Shown one piece after another: positions 39,279 to 49,571 of a DNA stretch of 64,000 nt; positions within the stretch are counted from its first letter, which is position 1, and every line of letters starts with the position of its first letter. The notes beneath the pieces were generated by a model. That model was given only the letters and a program-made list of their open reading frames with translations. It was not told the DNA's origin and made no database searches. The position numbers and the translations under genes were made by a program. The DNA is from Cellulosimicrobium cellulans (GTDB taxonomy: Bacteria > Actinomycetota > Actinomycetes > Actinomycetales > Cellulomonadaceae). The stretch covers positions 1-64,000 of the forward strand of contig NZ_BJNZ01000005.1 in assembly GCF_006539945.1 (NCBI RefSeq), in the 5' to 3' direction.

Positions 39279-39298
39279 TTTCACCAGTGAAATACTGT
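39279..39298. promoter_or_regulatory. MarR-type operator between FUSC and marR genes
   Basis: TTTCAC at 39279-39284 and GTGAAA at 39287-39292 form a perfect inverted repeat around CA. TACTGT at 39293-39298 is a plausible -10 box for the MarR gene 24 bases upstream of its start. The site lies between the divergent genes, so one dimer could repress both. Confidence 0.65.
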
Positions 39299-39321
39299 GA
39301 GGTCCGCCCTATCCTGGGTCC

Positions 39322-39810
39322 GTGGACTACGTGGACCGCGTGCGTGCGGAGTGGGCCGAGCAGCGGCCGGACCTCGACACCTCGACCTCCGCCGTCGGGG
39401 CGCGGCTGCGCCGTGCCGCCGGTCTCCTCGAGGGCGCGCTCGAACGCTCGGCGGAGCGCCACGACGTCTCGCGCGCGGAGTTCGACGTGCTGGCCGCCCT
39501 GCGCCGTGCGGGCCGGCCGCTGCGCGCGGGCGAGGTCACGACGATGACCGGCGCCCCCGGGGCGTCGATCACCAAGCGCCTCGACCGGCTCGAGCGCGCC
39601 GGGCTCGTCGAGCGGACCATCGCGGAGCGGGACCGCCGCGGCGTCCTCGTCGCCCTCACGGGGGACGGCGTCGCGCTCGTCGACGAGGTCTTCCCCCAGC
39701 AGCTCGACCGGGAGCGGGCGGCGCTCGCGGACCTCGACGACGCCGAGCGCGCCGAGCTCGCGCGGCTGCTCGGCGTCGTCCTGCGCCGCCTCGACCCGGT
39801 CGACTACTGA
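39322..39810 (+). CDS. MarR-family regulator
   Basis: A 162-residue regulator with the MarR winged helix. FDVLAALRRAGRPLRAGEVTTMTGAPGASITKRLDRLERAGLVER (quoted as separate motifs LRAGEV, SITKRLDRLE and GLVER) lies at about 53-96. The wing ERDRRGVLVALTGDG follows at about 99-113. The C-terminal helices form the dimer. GTG start, with no strong ribosome site, 17-24 bases after the predicted -10, so the mRNA may be nearly leaderless. It is divergent from the FUSC exporter, a common pairing in which MarR senses the exported phenolic or organic acid. Confidence 0.9.
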   Translation: MDYVDRVRAEWAEQRPDLDTSTSAVGARLRRAAGLLEGALERSAERHDVSRAEFDVLAALRRAGRPLRAGEVTTMTGAPGASITKRLDRLERAGLVERTIAERDRRGVLVALTGDGVALVDEVFPQQLDRERAALADLDDAERAELARLLGVVLRRLDPVDY

Positions 39811-39868
39811 CCGACCGCCGAGATCCTGCAGACGCCGGGAGCCGGGCGGACCGGACCGGTCCGGTGGA

Positions 39869-41314
39869 TCAGGCCTGCGGCGGGCGCGTCATCGACAGCA
39901 CGTCGAGCGCCTCGTCGAGCTGCGCCTCGGTGACCTCGCCGCGCTCGACGAAGCCGAGGTCGAGCACGGCCTGGCGGACGGTGAGGCCCTCCTTGACGGA
40001 GTGCTTCGCGACCTTCGCCGCGGCCTCGTAGCCGATCACGCGGTTGAGCGGCGTGACGATCGACGGCGAGGACTCGGCGAGCGCGAGCGCCCGCTCGACG
40101 TTCGCGGTGATCCCCGCGACGGTCTTGTCGGCGAGCACCCGCGACGCGTTCGCCAGGAGGCGGATCGACTCGAGCACGCCCTGCGCGATGACGGGGATCT
40201 GGACGTTGAGCTCGAACGAGCCGGACGCGCCGGCCCACGCCACGGTCGCGTCGTTGCCGATCACGCGCGCGGCGACCATGAGCACGGCCTCCGGGACCAC
40301 CGGGTTCACCTTGCCCGGCATGATCGAGCTGCCCGGCTGGAGGTCGGGGATGAAGATCTCGCCGAGGCCCGTGTTGGGGCCCGAGCCCATCCAGCGAAGG
40401 TCGTTGCAGATCTTGGTGAGCGACACGGCGACGGTGCGCAGCGCGCCGGAGAGCTCGACCAGACCGTCGCGCGACGACTGCGCCTCGAAGTGGTCGCGCG
40501 CCTCGGTGAGCGGCAGGCCCGTGTCCTCGACGAGCAGCGCGATGACGCGCTGCGGGAACCCGGCCGGCGTGTTGATGCCCGTGCCGACGGCGGTGCCTCC
40601 GAGGGGGACCTCGGCCGCGCGGGGGAGCGCCGCCTCGAGTCGCTCGACGCCGTACCGGATCGCGGCGGCGTAGCCGCCGAACTCCTGCCCGAGCGTCACG
40701 GGCGTGGCGTCCATGAGGTGCGTGCGGCCAGACTTCACGACGGTCGCGAACTCCGCGGACTTGGCCTCGAGCGCCTCGGCCAGGTGGCCGAGCGCGGGCA
40801 CGAGGTCGCGGACGACGCCGGCCGTCGCCGCGACGTGCACCGACGTGGGGAACACGTCGTTGGAGGACTGCGAGGCGTTGACGTGGTCGTTCGGGTGCAC
40901 GTCGCGCCCGAGCGAGCGCGTGGCGAGCGTCGCGAGGACCTCGTTCGTGTTCATGTTCGACGACGTCCCGGACCCGGTCTGGTAGACGTCCACCGGGAAG
41001 TGCGCGTCGTGCACGCCCGACGCGACCTCGTCGGCCGCGGCGACGACGGCGGCGGCGACGTCCTCGTCGAGCACGCCGAGCTCGGCGTTCGCCCGGGCCG
41101 CGGCCTTCTTGACGCGCGCGAGGGCCTCGATGTGGCCGCGCTCGAGCGGGGTGCCGGAGATCGGGAAGTTCTCCACGGCGCGCTGCGTCTGCGCGCGGTA
41201 GAGGGCCTGCGCGGGGACGCGCACCTCACCCATGGTGTCGTGCTCGATGCGGTACTCGGTCGTCGGTGCGGCCTCGCCGGCGGCGGCGCCGGAGGCCTCG
41301 GGAGATGCAGTCAT
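39869..41314 (-). CDS. fumC: Class II fumarate hydratase
   Basis: A 481-residue oxygen-stable fumarase that interconverts fumarate and malate in the TCA cycle. Signature features are [17 protein letters not shown] (about 111-127), the catalytic region [21 protein letters not shown] near 190 and [17 protein letters not shown] (about 331-347), the fumarate lyase signature. Length and motifs fit FumC homotetramers. The first 18 residues are an Ala/Gly-rich extension. ATG at 41314. It is convergent with marR; a 14-base palindrome (CCGGACCGGTCCGG) lies in the short gap between them. Confidence 0.97.
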   Translation of the reverse strand: MTASPEASGAAAGEAAPTTEYRIEHDTMGEVRVPAQALYRAQTQRAVENFPISGTPLERGHIEALARVKKAAARANAELGVLDEDVAAAVVAAADEVASGVHDAHFPVDVYQTGSGTSSNMNTNEVLATLATRSLGRDVHPNDHVNASQSSNDVFPTSVHVAATAGVVRDLVPALGHLAEALEAKSAEFATVVKSGRTHLMDATPVTLGQEFGGYAAAIRYGVERLEAALPRAAEVPLGGTAVGTGINTPAGFPQRVIALLVEDTGLPLTEARDHFEAQSSRDGLVELSGALRTVAVSLTKICNDLRWMGSGPNTGLGEIFIPDLQPGSSIMPGKVNPVVPEAVLMVAARVIGNDATVAWAGASGSFELNVQIPVIAQGVLESIRLLANASRVLADKTVAGITANVERALALAESSPSIVTPLNRVIGYEAAAKVAKHSVKEGLTVRQAVLDLGFVERGEVTEAQLDEALDVLSMTRPPQA

Positions 41315-41412
41315 GGGGCCATCCTGCCGCACCGCCCGCGGGCACCCGCAACCCGCGTGACGGAGGTCACGCGGGGCGCGGGGCGGCCCGGTCGCGCGTC
41401 GGCGTCGCGGCC

Positions 41413-42090
41413 TCAGGCGTCGGCGAGAGGCGCTTCGCCGACGTCGCCGACGACGTCGACCAGGTGGGCGCGGCCCTCGGCGAAGTCGTACTCGACGCCG
41501 ACGATCGCGCAGCGTCCCTCCGCGACCGCCGCGGCGAGGCCGGCGGAGTACGAGTGGAGCATGTCGACCGTGTTGCGCACGTGCTCGCGGCGCAGCACGG
41601 CAGGGTCGAGGTTCTCGAGCGAGCCGTTGCCGGCGCCCGTGATCTTCGCGATCGACGGGATGACGCGGTCGACGACGGCCCGGACGAACCCGTCCGCCTG
41701 GGCGCCGGTCGTGAGGGTCTCCACGGCGGCACCCACGGCGCCGCAGGAGTCGTGCCCCAGCACCACGACGAGCGGCGCGGAGAGGATGTCCACCCCGTAC
41801 TCGATCGAGCCGAGCACCGTGGTGTCGACGACGTGGCCCGCGGTGCGCACGACGAACATGTCGCCGAGGCCCTGGTCGAAGACGATCTCCGCCGCGACGC
41901 GCGAGTCGGAGCACCCGAAGAGCACCGTGTGGGGGTGCTGCGAGGCCGAGGTCTCGCGTCGGCGGTCCGCGCCCTGCGAGGGGTGCAGCGGGGCGTCGGC
42001 GACGAAGCGGTCGTTGCCGGCTCGCAGCGTCGCCCACGCCTCGGCGGGGGTGAGCGAACGGACCGGCTGTGCGGGGGCGGGAGAGGTCAT
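41413..42090 (-). CDS. Beta-class carbonic anhydrase
   Basis: A 225-residue zinc enzyme interconverting CO2 and bicarbonate. Zinc ligands are visible in [12 protein letters not shown] (Cys near 59, Asp near 61) and [14 protein letters not shown] (His and Cys near 114-117). [20 protein letters not shown] (about 80-99) is typical of the family. ATG at 42090 is taken as start; ATG codons at 42102 and 42099 are possible, and neither has a good ribosome site. It lies 98 bases upstream of fumC on the same strand and may share its transcript. It would supply bicarbonate to carboxylases. Confidence 0.94.
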   Translation of the reverse strand: MTSPAPAQPVRSLTPAEAWATLRAGNDRFVADAPLHPSQGADRRRETSASQHPHTVLFGCSDSRVAAEIVFDQGLGDMFVVRTAGHVVDTTVLGSIEYGVDILSAPLVVVLGHDSCGAVGAAVETLTTGAQADGFVRAVVDRVIPSIAKITGAGNGSLENLDPAVLRREHVRNTVDMLHSYSAGLAAAVAEGRCAIVGVEYDFAEGRAHLVDVVGDVGEAPLADA

Positions 42091-42218
42091 GGCCCCCATC
42101 ATCGCGCAGGCCGGGGCGTGCCCGACGTGCCCGTTCGCATGGCGGGCCGGGCCGGGGGGCGGTATCCATGAAGGGTGCCACCCCGGAGACGGGGAAGCCG
42201 CGACCGAGGGGAGCTGAC

Positions 42219-43511
42219 GTGCGTCGACGCACCCGAGTGCTCGCCGTCCTGGTCGCCGGGGGGCTCGTGGCGCCGCTCGCCGCGTGCGGCCCGGGCGACG
42301 ACGGGACGCCGGTGCTCACGTGGTACATCAACCCGGACAACGGCGGCCAGGCCGACATCGCCGCCTCCTGCACGGAGGCCGCCGGGGGCGCGTACCGGAT
42401 CCAGACCGAGCTCCTGCCGCGCGACGCCGCGTCGCAGCGCGAGCAGCTCGCCCGCCGCCTCGCGGCGAAGGACTCGTCGATCGACATCATGAGCCTCGAC
42501 CCGGTCTTCATCGCCGAGTTCGCGGAGGCCGACTTCCTGGCGCCCGTCCCCGACGACGTCGCCGACGCGACGACGCAGGACGTCGTGCAGGGCGCGATCG
42601 ACGCGTCGACGTGGAAGGACGAGCTGGTCGCCATCCCGTTCTGGGCCAACACCCAGCTCCTCTGGTACCGCAAGTCGGTCGCCGAGGCCGCGGGGCTCGA
42701 CATGTCGCAGCCCGTCACGTGGGACCAGATCATGCAGGCCGCGCAGGACCAGGACAAGCTCCTCGCGGTCCAGGGCGCCAAGGCCGAGTCGCTCACGGTG
42801 TGGATCAACGCGCTCGTCGAGGGCGCGGGCGGGCACATCCTCGAGAACCCGGAGGCGCCGGCGGACGAGGTCGAGCTCGGCCTCGACACCGATGCGGGGA
42901 AGGCCGCCGCGACCATCATCGGCGACATCGGCACGTCGGGGGTCGGCGGCCCGGGGCTGCCGAGCGAGGACGAGCCGGCGTCGCTCACCAAGTTCCAGGG
43001 CGACCGCGGGTCCTTCATGGTCAACTGGCCGTTCGTCTGGTCCTCCACCCAGGGCGCTGTCGACGCGGGGTCGCTCGACCAGTCCCTGCTCGACGACATC
43101 GGCTGGGCGCTGTACCCGCAGACCACCGAGGGCGAGGACGCCCGCCCACCCTACGGCGGCATCTCTCTCGGCATCGGCGCGTTCGGCAAGCACACCGACC
43201 TCGCGTACGAGGCGGCGCAGTGCATCGTCAGCCCGGAGAACCAGGCCGAGTACTTCGTGACCAACGGGAACCCCGCCGCGAGCATCAAGGCCTACGACGA
43301 CCCCGACGTCCAGGAGGCCTTCCCCATGTACGACGTCATCCGCGACTCGCTCGACCAGGCCGCGCCGCGGCCACAGACGCCGTACTACAACGAGATCTCC
43401 ACGGGCCTCCAGCAGACGTGGTACCCACCGGCCGACGTCGACCCCGACTCGACGCCGCAGCAGTCCACCGAGTTCATCACCGCCGTCCTGCGAGGGGAGC
43501 GACTCCTGTGA
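42219..43511 (+). CDS. Carbohydrate ABC substrate-binding lipoprotein
   Basis: A 430-residue extracellular lipoprotein. Starting at GTG 42219 gives [15 protein letters not shown] and the lipobox LAAC (Cys at about 23). GAGGGGAG ends five bases before this GTG, so it is preferred to the ATG at 42168. The mature part is a family 1 solute-binding protein (for example [22 protein letters not shown] near 130 and [19 protein letters not shown] near 270). First gene of a four-gene SugABC/LpqY-type importer. The ligand may be trehalose, a maltodextrin or another oligosaccharide; it cannot be told from sequence. Confidence 0.9.
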   Translation: MRRRTRVLAVLVAGGLVAPLAACGPGDDGTPVLTWYINPDNGGQADIAASCTEAAGGAYRIQTELLPRDAASQREQLARRLAAKDSSIDIMSLDPVFIAEFAEADFLAPVPDDVADATTQDVVQGAIDASTWKDELVAIPFWANTQLLWYRKSVAEAAGLDMSQPVTWDQIMQAAQDQDKLLAVQGAKAESLTVWINALVEGAGGHILENPEAPADEVELGLDTDAGKAAATIIGDIGTSGVGGPGLPSEDEPASLTKFQGDRGSFMVNWPFVWSSTQGAVDAGSLDQSLLDDIGWALYPQTTEGEDARPPYGGISLGIGAFGKHTDLAYEAAQCIVSPENQAEYFVTNGNPAASIKAYDDPDVQEAFPMYDVIRDSLDQAAPRPQTPYYNEISTGLQQTWYPPADVDPDSTPQQSTEFITAVLRGERLL

Positions 43512-44551
43512 ACGCCGGACCTCCCGCCGAGCCCGCACCCCGCGGCCGGCACGCCTCCACCCCGTCGACCACCGAGGAGTCGCCGAGCCGCCGCGACGCT
43601 GTGTCCCGCGGCGAGTCCCGCGGCGCGCCCGACGCCGCGGCGAAGGCCGCGCGCAGCGACCGCGCCCGCGCCGAGGCGCGCCTCGGGTGGTACCTCGCCG
43701 GGCCGGCGTTCGTCGTCATGCTCGCCGTGACGCTGTACCCGATCCTCCAGGCGGTCTACGACTCGCTCTTCAACTACAAGCTCACCGCCCCGGACGACCG
43801 CGCGTTCGTCGGCCTGAACAACTACGTCGTGATCCTCACGGACCCGGTGTGGTGGAAGGCCCTCTGGGTCACCCTGCTCATCACGGTCATCACCGTCGCC
43901 ATCGAGCTCGTCCTCGGGTTCGCGCTCGCGCTCGTCATGCACCGCGCGATCAAGCGCCTCCGCGGGCTCCTGCGCACGGCGATCCTCGTGCCCTACGGCA
44001 TCATCACGGTCGTCTCGGCGTTCGCGTGGTTCTACGCGTTCGACATCACGTCCGGGTACGTCAACCACTGGTTCGACTGGGTGCCCGGCATCGGACCGGA
44101 CCTCAACTGGTTCGCGCAGCAGGGCACGAGCCTGTTCGTCATCATCATGTCCGAGGTCTGGAAGACGACGCCGTTCATCTCCCTCCTGCTCCTCGCCGGC
44201 CTGGCGCAGGTGCCGGGCGACCTGGAGGAGGCCGCCAAGGTCGACGGCGCGACCGCGTGGCAGCGGTTCACACGCGTCATCGTGCCGAACATGAAGGCCG
44301 CGATCATGGTCGCCGTGCTGTTCCGAGCGCTCGACGCGTTCCGCATCTTCGACAACGTGTTCATCATGACGAACGGCGCCAACGGCACCGAGGTGCTGTC
44401 CCTGCTCGCCTACCGCACCTCGATCGGCCAGCTCCAGATCGGCATGGGCTCGGCGATCTCCGTGCTGCTGTTCCTGTGCGTGGTGCTCATCTGCTTCATC
44501 GCGATCAAGCTCTTCAAGGTGGATCTCGCCGGCGCGAGGGGGGAGAAGTGA
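43508..44551 (+). CDS. Sugar ABC permease, SugA-like
   Basis: A 347-residue membrane permease (MalF/SugA type) with six transmembrane segments after a hydrophilic N-terminus of about 60 residues rich in Ser, Arg and Ala. The first segment is GWYLAGPAFVVMLAVTLYPI. The ATPase-contact EAA loop is EEAAKVDGATAWQRFTRVIVP (near 240). GTG at 43508 overlaps the binding-protein stop by four bases. Works with the SugB-like permease next to it. Confidence 0.93.
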   Translation: MNAGPPAEPAPRGRHASTPSTTEESPSRRDAVSRGESRGAPDAAAKAARSDRARAEARLGWYLAGPAFVVMLAVTLYPILQAVYDSLFNYKLTAPDDRAFVGLNNYVVILTDPVWWKALWVTLLITVITVAIELVLGFALALVMHRAIKRLRGLLRTAILVPYGIITVVSAFAWFYAFDITSGYVNHWFDWVPGIGPDLNWFAQQGTSLFVIIMSEVWKTTPFISLLLLAGLAQVPGDLEEAAKVDGATAWQRFTRVIVPNMKAAIMVAVLFRALDAFRIFDNVFIMTNGANGTEVLSLLAYRTSIGQLQIGMGSAISVLLFLCVVLICFIAIKLFKVDLAGARGEK

Positions 44552-45402
44552 TGGGCAGCGTCCTCAGCACCCGGGCCAAGATCTGGTGGGCCGTCATCAC
44601 GGTCGTCGTCCTCGTCGGGGCGCTGTTCCCCGTGCTGTCGATCTTCATGACGAGCTTCAAGGGGCCCAGCGACATCAACTCCGGGACGTTCCTGCCGCCG
44701 CAGTGGAGCACCGACAACTACGAGCAGATCCTCGCCTCGGGCGGGTCGGCGCAGGAGCTGTTCCTCTCCGCGCTGCGCAACTCGATCGGCATCTCGCTCA
44801 TCGCGACCGTCATCGCCGTCGTGCTCGCGACGCTGTGCGCGTACGCGATCGCGCGCCTGAACTTCCCGGGCAAGCGCCTCATCCTCACGACGGCGCTCGG
44901 CGTCTCGATCTTCCCGGTCGTCTCGATCGTCACGCCGCTGTTCAACCTGTGGCGCAACATCGGCCTGTACGACACGTGGCTCGGCCTCATCATCCCGTAC
45001 CTGTCGCTCACGCTCCCGATCTCCATCTGGACGCTCGCCGCGTTCTTCCGCCAGATCCCGTGGGAGCTCGAGCAGGCCGCCCAGGTCGACGGCGCGACGC
45101 CGTGGCAGGCGTTCCGCAAGGCGATCGTCCCGCTCGCCGCGCCGGGCGTGTTCACCACCGCGCTCATCGCGTTCTTCATCGCGTGGAACGACTTCGTCTA
45201 CGGCATCTCGCTCACGTCGACGAGCGCAGCCCGTCCGGTCCCGGCGGCGCTCGCGTTCTTCACCGGCGCGTCGTACTTCGAGGAGCCGACCGGCGCGATC
45301 TCCGCGGCGGCCGTCGTCGTGACGATCCCGGTCGTCGTGCTCGTCGTGCTGTTCCAGCGCCAGATCGTCTCGGGCCTCACCCAGGGGGCGGTGAAGGGAT
45401 GA
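44551..45402 (+). CDS. Sugar ABC permease, SugB-like
   Basis: A 283-residue MalG/SugB-type permease with six transmembrane segments. The EAA loop is EQAAQVDGATPWQAFRKAIVPL (about 185-206). ALIAFFIAWNDFVYGISLTS follows. ATG at 44551 overlaps the preceding TGA by one base, and GGGGGAG lies about six bases upstream. Forms the channel with the SugA-like protein. Confidence 0.94.
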   Translation: MGSVLSTRAKIWWAVITVVVLVGALFPVLSIFMTSFKGPSDINSGTFLPPQWSTDNYEQILASGGSAQELFLSALRNSIGISLIATVIAVVLATLCAYAIARLNFPGKRLILTTALGVSIFPVVSIVTPLFNLWRNIGLYDTWLGLIIPYLSLTLPISIWTLAAFFRQIPWELEQAAQVDGATPWQAFRKAIVPLAAPGVFTTALIAFFIAWNDFVYGISLTSTSAARPVPAALAFFTGASYFEEPTGAISAAAVVVTIPVVVLVVLFQRQIVSGLTQGAVKG

Positions 45403-45506
45403 GCACCACCGCCCTGCCGGCCACCCCGCTACCCGCCGCGGCACCGCCGCGCCCCGCCCGTGCCGTCGGGCACCGTGCCGCACGCCGAACCCGAGGAGAG
45501 AGCTGA
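45399..45506 (+). CDS. Possible 35-residue coupling ORF between permease and ATPase genes
   Basis: ATG at 45399 overlaps the SugB-like stop in ATGA, and its TGA at 45504-45506 overlaps the ATPase ATG. The predicted peptide is Ala/Pro/Arg-rich (begins MSTTALPATPLPAAAP) and resembles no family I know. Its only likely role is to keep ribosomes moving from the permease to the ATPase gene. It may equally be chance, since GC-rich DNA gives many short ORFs. Confidence 0.25.
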   Translation: MSTTALPATPLPAAAPPRPARAVGHRAARRTRGES

Positions 45507-46759
45507 TGGCGTCGATCACCCTCAAGGACATCGTCAAGCGCTACGGCGACGGGTTCCTCGCGGTCGACCGCGTGAACCTCGACATCGCCGACGGCGAGTT
45601 CGTCATCCTCGTCGGGCCCTCGGGCTCGGGGAAGTCCACGGTCCTGCGCATGATCGTCGGGCTCGAGGACATCACGGCGGGCGAGCTCGAGATCGACGGC
45701 GTGCGCGTCAACGAGAAGGCGCCGCGCGAGCGCGACCTCGCGATGGTGTTCCAGAACTACGCGCTCTACCCGCACCTCACGGTGGCCGAGAACATCGCGT
45801 TCCCCCTGCGCCTCGCCAAGGGCAAGCACAGCGAGGAGGAGATCCGCGAGAAGGTCGAGCGCGCGGCCGACATGCTCGACCTCCGTGAGCACCTGGACCG
45901 CAAGCCCGCGAACCTCTCCGGCGGCCAGCGCCAGCGCGTCGCGATGGGGCGCGCGATCGTGCGCGACGCGAAGGCGTTCCTCTTCGACGAGCCGCTGTCG
46001 AACCTCGACGCCAAGCTGCGCGGGCAGACCCGCACCGAGATCGCGCGCCTCCAGCGGCGCCTCGGCACGACGACCGTCTACGTCACGCACGACCAGACCG
46101 AGGCCATGACGCTCGGCGACCGCGTCGCGGTGCTGCGCCGCGGCGTCCTCCAGCAGGTCGCGAGCCCGCGCGGGCTCTACGAGCAGCCCGTCAACCTGTT
46201 CGTCGCGGGGTTCATCGGCACGCCGCCCATGAACTTCCTGCCGGGCGAGGTGTCGGGCGGGCGGATCACGCTGCCGTTCGGCGAGTTCGACATGCCGGAG
46301 AACGTCGCGTCGGTCGTCGGCGACCGGAGCCTCGTCATCGTGGGACTGCGTCCCGAGCACTTCGAGGACGCGCGGCTCGTGGACCCGTCCAAGAAGGACC
46401 GCGGCCACACGTTCGAGATCCAGATCGACGTCACCGAGTGGCTCGGGGCGGAGCTCTACGCCTACGTGCCGTTCGACATGCACGAGTCCGTGAAGGGCCA
46501 GCTCGAGGAGCTGGACCGCGAGCTCGACGGCGAGGGCCTGCGCAGCCAGTTCGTCGTCGCCCTGGACTCCGCGTCGCGCGTGCGCGACGGCGACACCACG
46601 GAGCTCTGGTTCGACCCGACGAAGATGATGATCTTCGACCCCGAGACGAGCGAGAACCTCACGCGCGACGACGCCGAGGCCGATCGCATCGAGGAGGAGA
46701 ACACCGAGGACCGCCGGCGTTCGCTGGAGCGCGCGCAGAAGCAGGACGCCCAGGTCTGA
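45506..46759 (+). CDS. Sugar ABC importer ATPase, SugC/MsmK/UgpC-like
   Basis: A 417-residue ATPase. Walker A is LVGPSGSGKSTVLRM (about 35-49), the Q-loop is MVFQNYALYPHLTVAENI, the signature [16 protein letters not shown] (about 134-149) and Walker B AFLFDEPLSNLDAKL (about 155-169). A C-terminal OB-fold regulatory domain of the MalK type runs from about 240 to 375, followed by an acidic/basic tail of 40 residues that is longer than usual. CGAGGAGAG lies just upstream of the ATG. It is the last gene of the importer and ends at a clear hairpin. Confidence 0.95.
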   Translation: MASITLKDIVKRYGDGFLAVDRVNLDIADGEFVILVGPSGSGKSTVLRMIVGLEDITAGELEIDGVRVNEKAPRERDLAMVFQNYALYPHLTVAENIAFPLRLAKGKHSEEEIREKVERAADMLDLREHLDRKPANLSGGQRQRVAMGRAIVRDAKAFLFDEPLSNLDAKLRGQTRTEIARLQRRLGTTTVYVTHDQTEAMTLGDRVAVLRRGVLQQVASPRGLYEQPVNLFVAGFIGTPPMNFLPGEVSGGRITLPFGEFDMPENVASVVGDRSLVIVGLRPEHFEDARLVDPSKKDRGHTFEIQIDVTEWLGAELYAYVPFDMHESVKGQLEELDRELDGEGLRSQFVVALDSASRVRDGDTTELWFDPTKMMIFDPETSENLTRDDAEADRIEEENTEDRRRSLERAQKQDAQV

Positions 46760-46765
46760 GGACGC

Positions 46766-46802
46766 CGGGAGCCGCCCGGGCGACTCGCCCGGACGGCTCC
46801 CG
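46766..46802 (+). terminator. Terminator after the sugar importer
   Basis: CGGGAGCCG at 46766-46774 pairs with CGGCTCCCG at 46794-46802, with inner pairing of CGGGCGA and TCGCCCG. It starts seven bases past the ATPase stop. It also faces the convergent pfkB gene. Confidence 0.75.
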
Positions 46803-46831
46803 CGTGTCGCCCGAGGCGCGCCGGCCCGCCG

Positions 46832-47797
46832 TCAGGCAGACGCGAGCTCGGCGCGGCGGGGCGGGTTGGCGCCGGCGCGGGAGACGGTGACGGCGGCGAC
46901 GGCGGCGCAGCGTTCGAGCAGGGTGGTCAGCGTGGCGGCGTCGATCGCGCGCAGGGCGTCGCGCCGGTCCGCGCCGAGGAGGCCCGCGTCCCAGAGCCCG
47001 TCGACGAGCGCGCCCATGAAGGAGTCGCCCGCGCCGACGGTGTCCACGACGTCCACGCGCGGGGCGGTGACGCGCTGCTCACCGGCGGCGGTGACGGCGA
47101 CGGCGCCCTCGCCGCCGAACGTCACGACGACGAGCGCGGGACCGAGCGCGAGCCACTGGTGGGCGACGGCGACCGGGTCCACCCCGGGCACGAGCCAGGC
47201 GACGTCCTCGTCGCTGACCTTGACGACGTCGGCGAGCGCGACGAGCGCCTCGATCCGGGTGCGGGCATCGGCGGGGTCGCCCATGAGGGCGGGGCGGGCG
47301 TTGGGGTCGTAGGTGACCGTGGCGGTGTCGCGCGCGGCGGCGACCAGGGCGCGCACGTCGGACGCGCCGGGCTCGAGCACGGCGGCGATCGAACCGGTGT
47401 GCACGGCGAGCGTGCCGGCGTCCGGGGCGGTGCCGGCGGGGACGTGCCACTCCAGGTCGAACTCGTAGGTCGCGGCCCCCTGGGCGTCGAGGTGGGCGGT
47501 GGCGACGCTGGTCCGGTCGGCGTCGGTGCTGCCGGGGGTGAGGGTCACGGCGGACTCGTCGAGCCAGGCACGGATCGCGTCGCCGCGCTCGTCCGTGCCG
47601 AGCCACGTGGCCAGGCGCGCGTCGCGGCCGAGCCGCCCGAGGGTGAGGGCGACGTTGGCGAGGCTGCCGCCGGGGTGCTCGTCGACGCTGCCGTCGGCGC
47701 GGTGCACGACGTCGATCAGCGCCTCTCCGACGACGAGCACGTGCTCGCCCTGCGCAGGGCTCCTGTCGGTCGAGGGGGCGGCGGGGAAGGTGCTCAT
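46832..47797 (-). CDS. PfkB-family carbohydrate kinase (fructokinase-like)
   Basis: A 321-residue sugar kinase. The N-terminal PfkB motif [27 protein letters not shown] (about 42-68; key residues GGSLAN and GRLG) and the C-terminal [18 protein letters not shown] (about 255-272, with the catalytic Asp) are clear. It probably phosphorylates fructose or a related sugar with ATP. The sugar importer converges on it from the left, but they are not in one operon. ATG at 47797 overlaps the xseB stop, so it is translated with the exonuclease VII genes. Confidence 0.9.
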   Translation of the reverse strand: MSTFPAAPSTDRSPAQGEHVLVVGEALIDVVHRADGSVDEHPGGSLANVALTLGRLGRDARLATWLGTDERGDAIRAWLDESAVTLTPGSTDADRTSVATAHLDAQGAATYEFDLEWHVPAGTAPDAGTLAVHTGSIAAVLEPGASDVRALVAAARDTATVTYDPNARPALMGDPADARTRIEALVALADVVKVSDEDVAWLVPGVDPVAVAHQWLALGPALVVVTFGGEGAVAVTAAGEQRVTAPRVDVVDTVGAGDSFMGALVDGLWDAGLLGADRRDALRAIDAATLTTLLERCAAVAAVTVSRAGANPPRRAELASA

Positions 47798-48084
47798 CGG
47801 TCGTCTCCGGTGGTGTCGTCGGGGGTCTCGTCGGGCTCGTCGTGCGCCTCCGGGGCGCGTGCCGCGTCGAGCCGGGCACGCGCGCCGTCGAGCCACTCCT
47901 GGCAGCGCGCCGCCAGCGCCTCGCCGCGCTCCCAGAGCGCGAGCGACGCCTCGAGGGGTTCGCCGCCGGCCTCGAGGCGGGCGACGACCTGCACGAGCTC
48001 GTCACGCGCCTGCTCGTAGGACAGCGTCGCGACGTCGGGCGTGACAGCGTTGTCAAAGGAAGTCACGGCAGTATTCAACCCCAT
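47794..48084 (-). CDS. xseB: Exodeoxyribonuclease VII small subunit
   Basis: A 96-residue protein with the XseB core [44 protein letters not shown], a two-helix coiled coil (about 20-75). The C-terminal tail is acidic (Asp/Glu/Thr-rich). It assembles with XseA to trim single-stranded DNA. ATG at 48084 was chosen for length and family match; the ribosome site is weak. It lies 61 bases downstream of xseA and overlaps the pfkB start. Confidence 0.93.
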   Translation of the reverse strand: MGLNTAVTSFDNAVTPDVATLSYEQARDELVQVVARLEAGGEPLEASLALWERGEALAARCQEWLDGARARLDAARAPEAHDEPDETPDDTTGDDR

Positions 48085-48145
48085 CTGTGCATCGTGGTCG
48101 GACCGGGCGTCCGGGAGCCGGACACCTCGGGGTACGGGACGCGCC

Positions 48146-49489
48146 TCACGACGCGTCCCGAGACGCGTCGGGGGCGGGCCCGTCGTCGTGCGTGGCGGTG
48201 ACCGCCGCGTCGAGCGCACCGCGCGCGAGCCGCACGTGGACCACGTCTCCCGCCGCCACGTCGTCGGGGGAGCGGACCACGTGGCCGTCCGTCCGCTGCA
48301 CGACGGCGTACCCCCGCTCGAGCGTCGACGCCGGCGACAGGGCGCGGACCTGGGCCTCCAACCGGCCCACCTCGCCCGAGGCGCGCACGAGCCGCGTGTC
48401 GAGAGCGCGTCGTGCGCGGTCGCGCAGCGCGCTCACGCGCTCGGAGTGGTCGGCGAGCATCGTGTGGGGCGTGGCCAGGACCGGCCGGGACCGGAGGCCG
48501 TCGAGCAGGGCCTGTTCCCGCGCCACGCGCGCCGCGACCGCCGCCCGCAGCCGGTGACGGCCCTGCGCCACCCGGGCCCGTTCCTCCGCCACGTCCGGGA
48601 CGACGCGCTTCGCCGCGGCCGTCGGGGTCGAGGCGCGGTAGTCCGCCACGAGGTCGAGGAGCGGGCTGTCCGTCTCGTGCCCGATCGCGCTCACGAGCGG
48701 GGTGCGGCACGCCGCCGCGACCCGGACGAGGGCCTCGTTCGAGAAGGGCAGCAGGTCCTCCACCGCCCCGCCGCCACGCGCGACGACGATCACCTCGACG
48801 TCCGGGTCGGCGTCGAGCGCCCGGATCGCGTCGCCGACCTGCTGGACCGCGTGCGCGCCCTGGACCGCGACCTCACGGATCTCGAACCGCACCTGGGGCC
48901 AGCGGGCGCGGGCGTTGACCACCACGTCGTGCTCGGCCTTGGACTCCCGTCCGCACACCAGCCCGACGACCTTCGGCAGGAAGGGCAGCGGGTGCTTGCG
49001 GTCGGCGTCGAACAGCCCCTCGGCGGCGAGCACGCGCTTGAGGTGCTCGATGCGCGCGAGCAGGTCGCCCACGCCCACCGGCCGGATCTCGCGCGCCTGG
49101 AGCTGGAGGGTGCCGCGCCGCGTCCAGAACACCGGCTTGGCGTGCACGACGACGTGCGCGCCCTCTGCCAGCGGCGTGCCGTCGAGCACGCGCGTGGCCG
49201 CGGAGACGGGCAGGGACATGTCGAGGTCGGTGTCGCGCAGCGTGAGGAACGCGGTCGACGTGCCCGGACGGCGGTTGAGCTGCACGACCTGCCCCTCGAC
49301 CCACACGGGCGCCATCCGGTCGACGTACTGCTCGATCTTGCGGGCGAGGAGCCGCACGGGCCACGGGTGGTCCGCGCTCGTCTCGAGCGCGCGTGCCGGC
49401 AGCGGGCCGCGGTCCCCGGGCCGGGGAGGCCGCGCGGACGGCGTGCCCGGGCCGGGGACGTCGTCGGGCAGCGGGAGCGAGGCGGTCAC
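48146..49489 (-). CDS. xseA: Exodeoxyribonuclease VII large subunit
   Basis: A 447-residue nuclease subunit. The N-terminal OB fold (about 40-135) contains [16 protein letters not shown] and FLTLRD. The catalytic core (about 145-430) has [38 protein letters not shown] (about 215-236) and [27 protein letters not shown], all hallmark XseA blocks. A coiled-coil region follows before the final [13 protein letters not shown] at 49489 starts [10 protein letters not shown]. It forms an operon with xseB and a kinase. Confidence 0.96.
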   Translation of the reverse strand: MTASLPLPDDVPGPGTPSARPPRPGDRGPLPARALETSADHPWPVRLLARKIEQYVDRMAPVWVEGQVVQLNRRPGTSTAFLTLRDTDLDMSLPVSAATRVLDGTPLAEGAHVVVHAKPVFWTRRGTLQLQAREIRPVGVGDLLARIEHLKRVLAAEGLFDADRKHPLPFLPKVVGLVCGRESKAEHDVVVNARARWPQVRFEIREVAVQGAHAVQQVGDAIRALDADPDVEVIVVARGGGAVEDLLPFSNEALVRVAAACRTPLVSAIGHETDSPLLDLVADYRASTPTAAAKRVVPDVAEERARVAQGRHRLRAAVAARVAREQALLDGLRSRPVLATPHTMLADHSERVSALRDRARRALDTRLVRASGEVGRLEAQVRALSPASTLERGYAVVQRTDGHVVRSPDDVAAGDVVHVRLARGALDAAVTATHDDGPAPDASRDAS

Positions 49490-49571
49490 GGGACCAGCCT
49501 GCCGCACCCCACCCACGCACACCCGGCGCGCCCACCGCTCGGAGCGGGCGTCGCCATGGCTGGGTGGCCGC

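Noticed and set aside
39869-43126. Very long minus-strand frame extending fumC upstream by 600 codons
   Set aside because: The extension lies antisense to the carbonic anhydrase neighbourhood and sugar-binding protein and has no family resemblance; fumC starts at the ATG at 41314.
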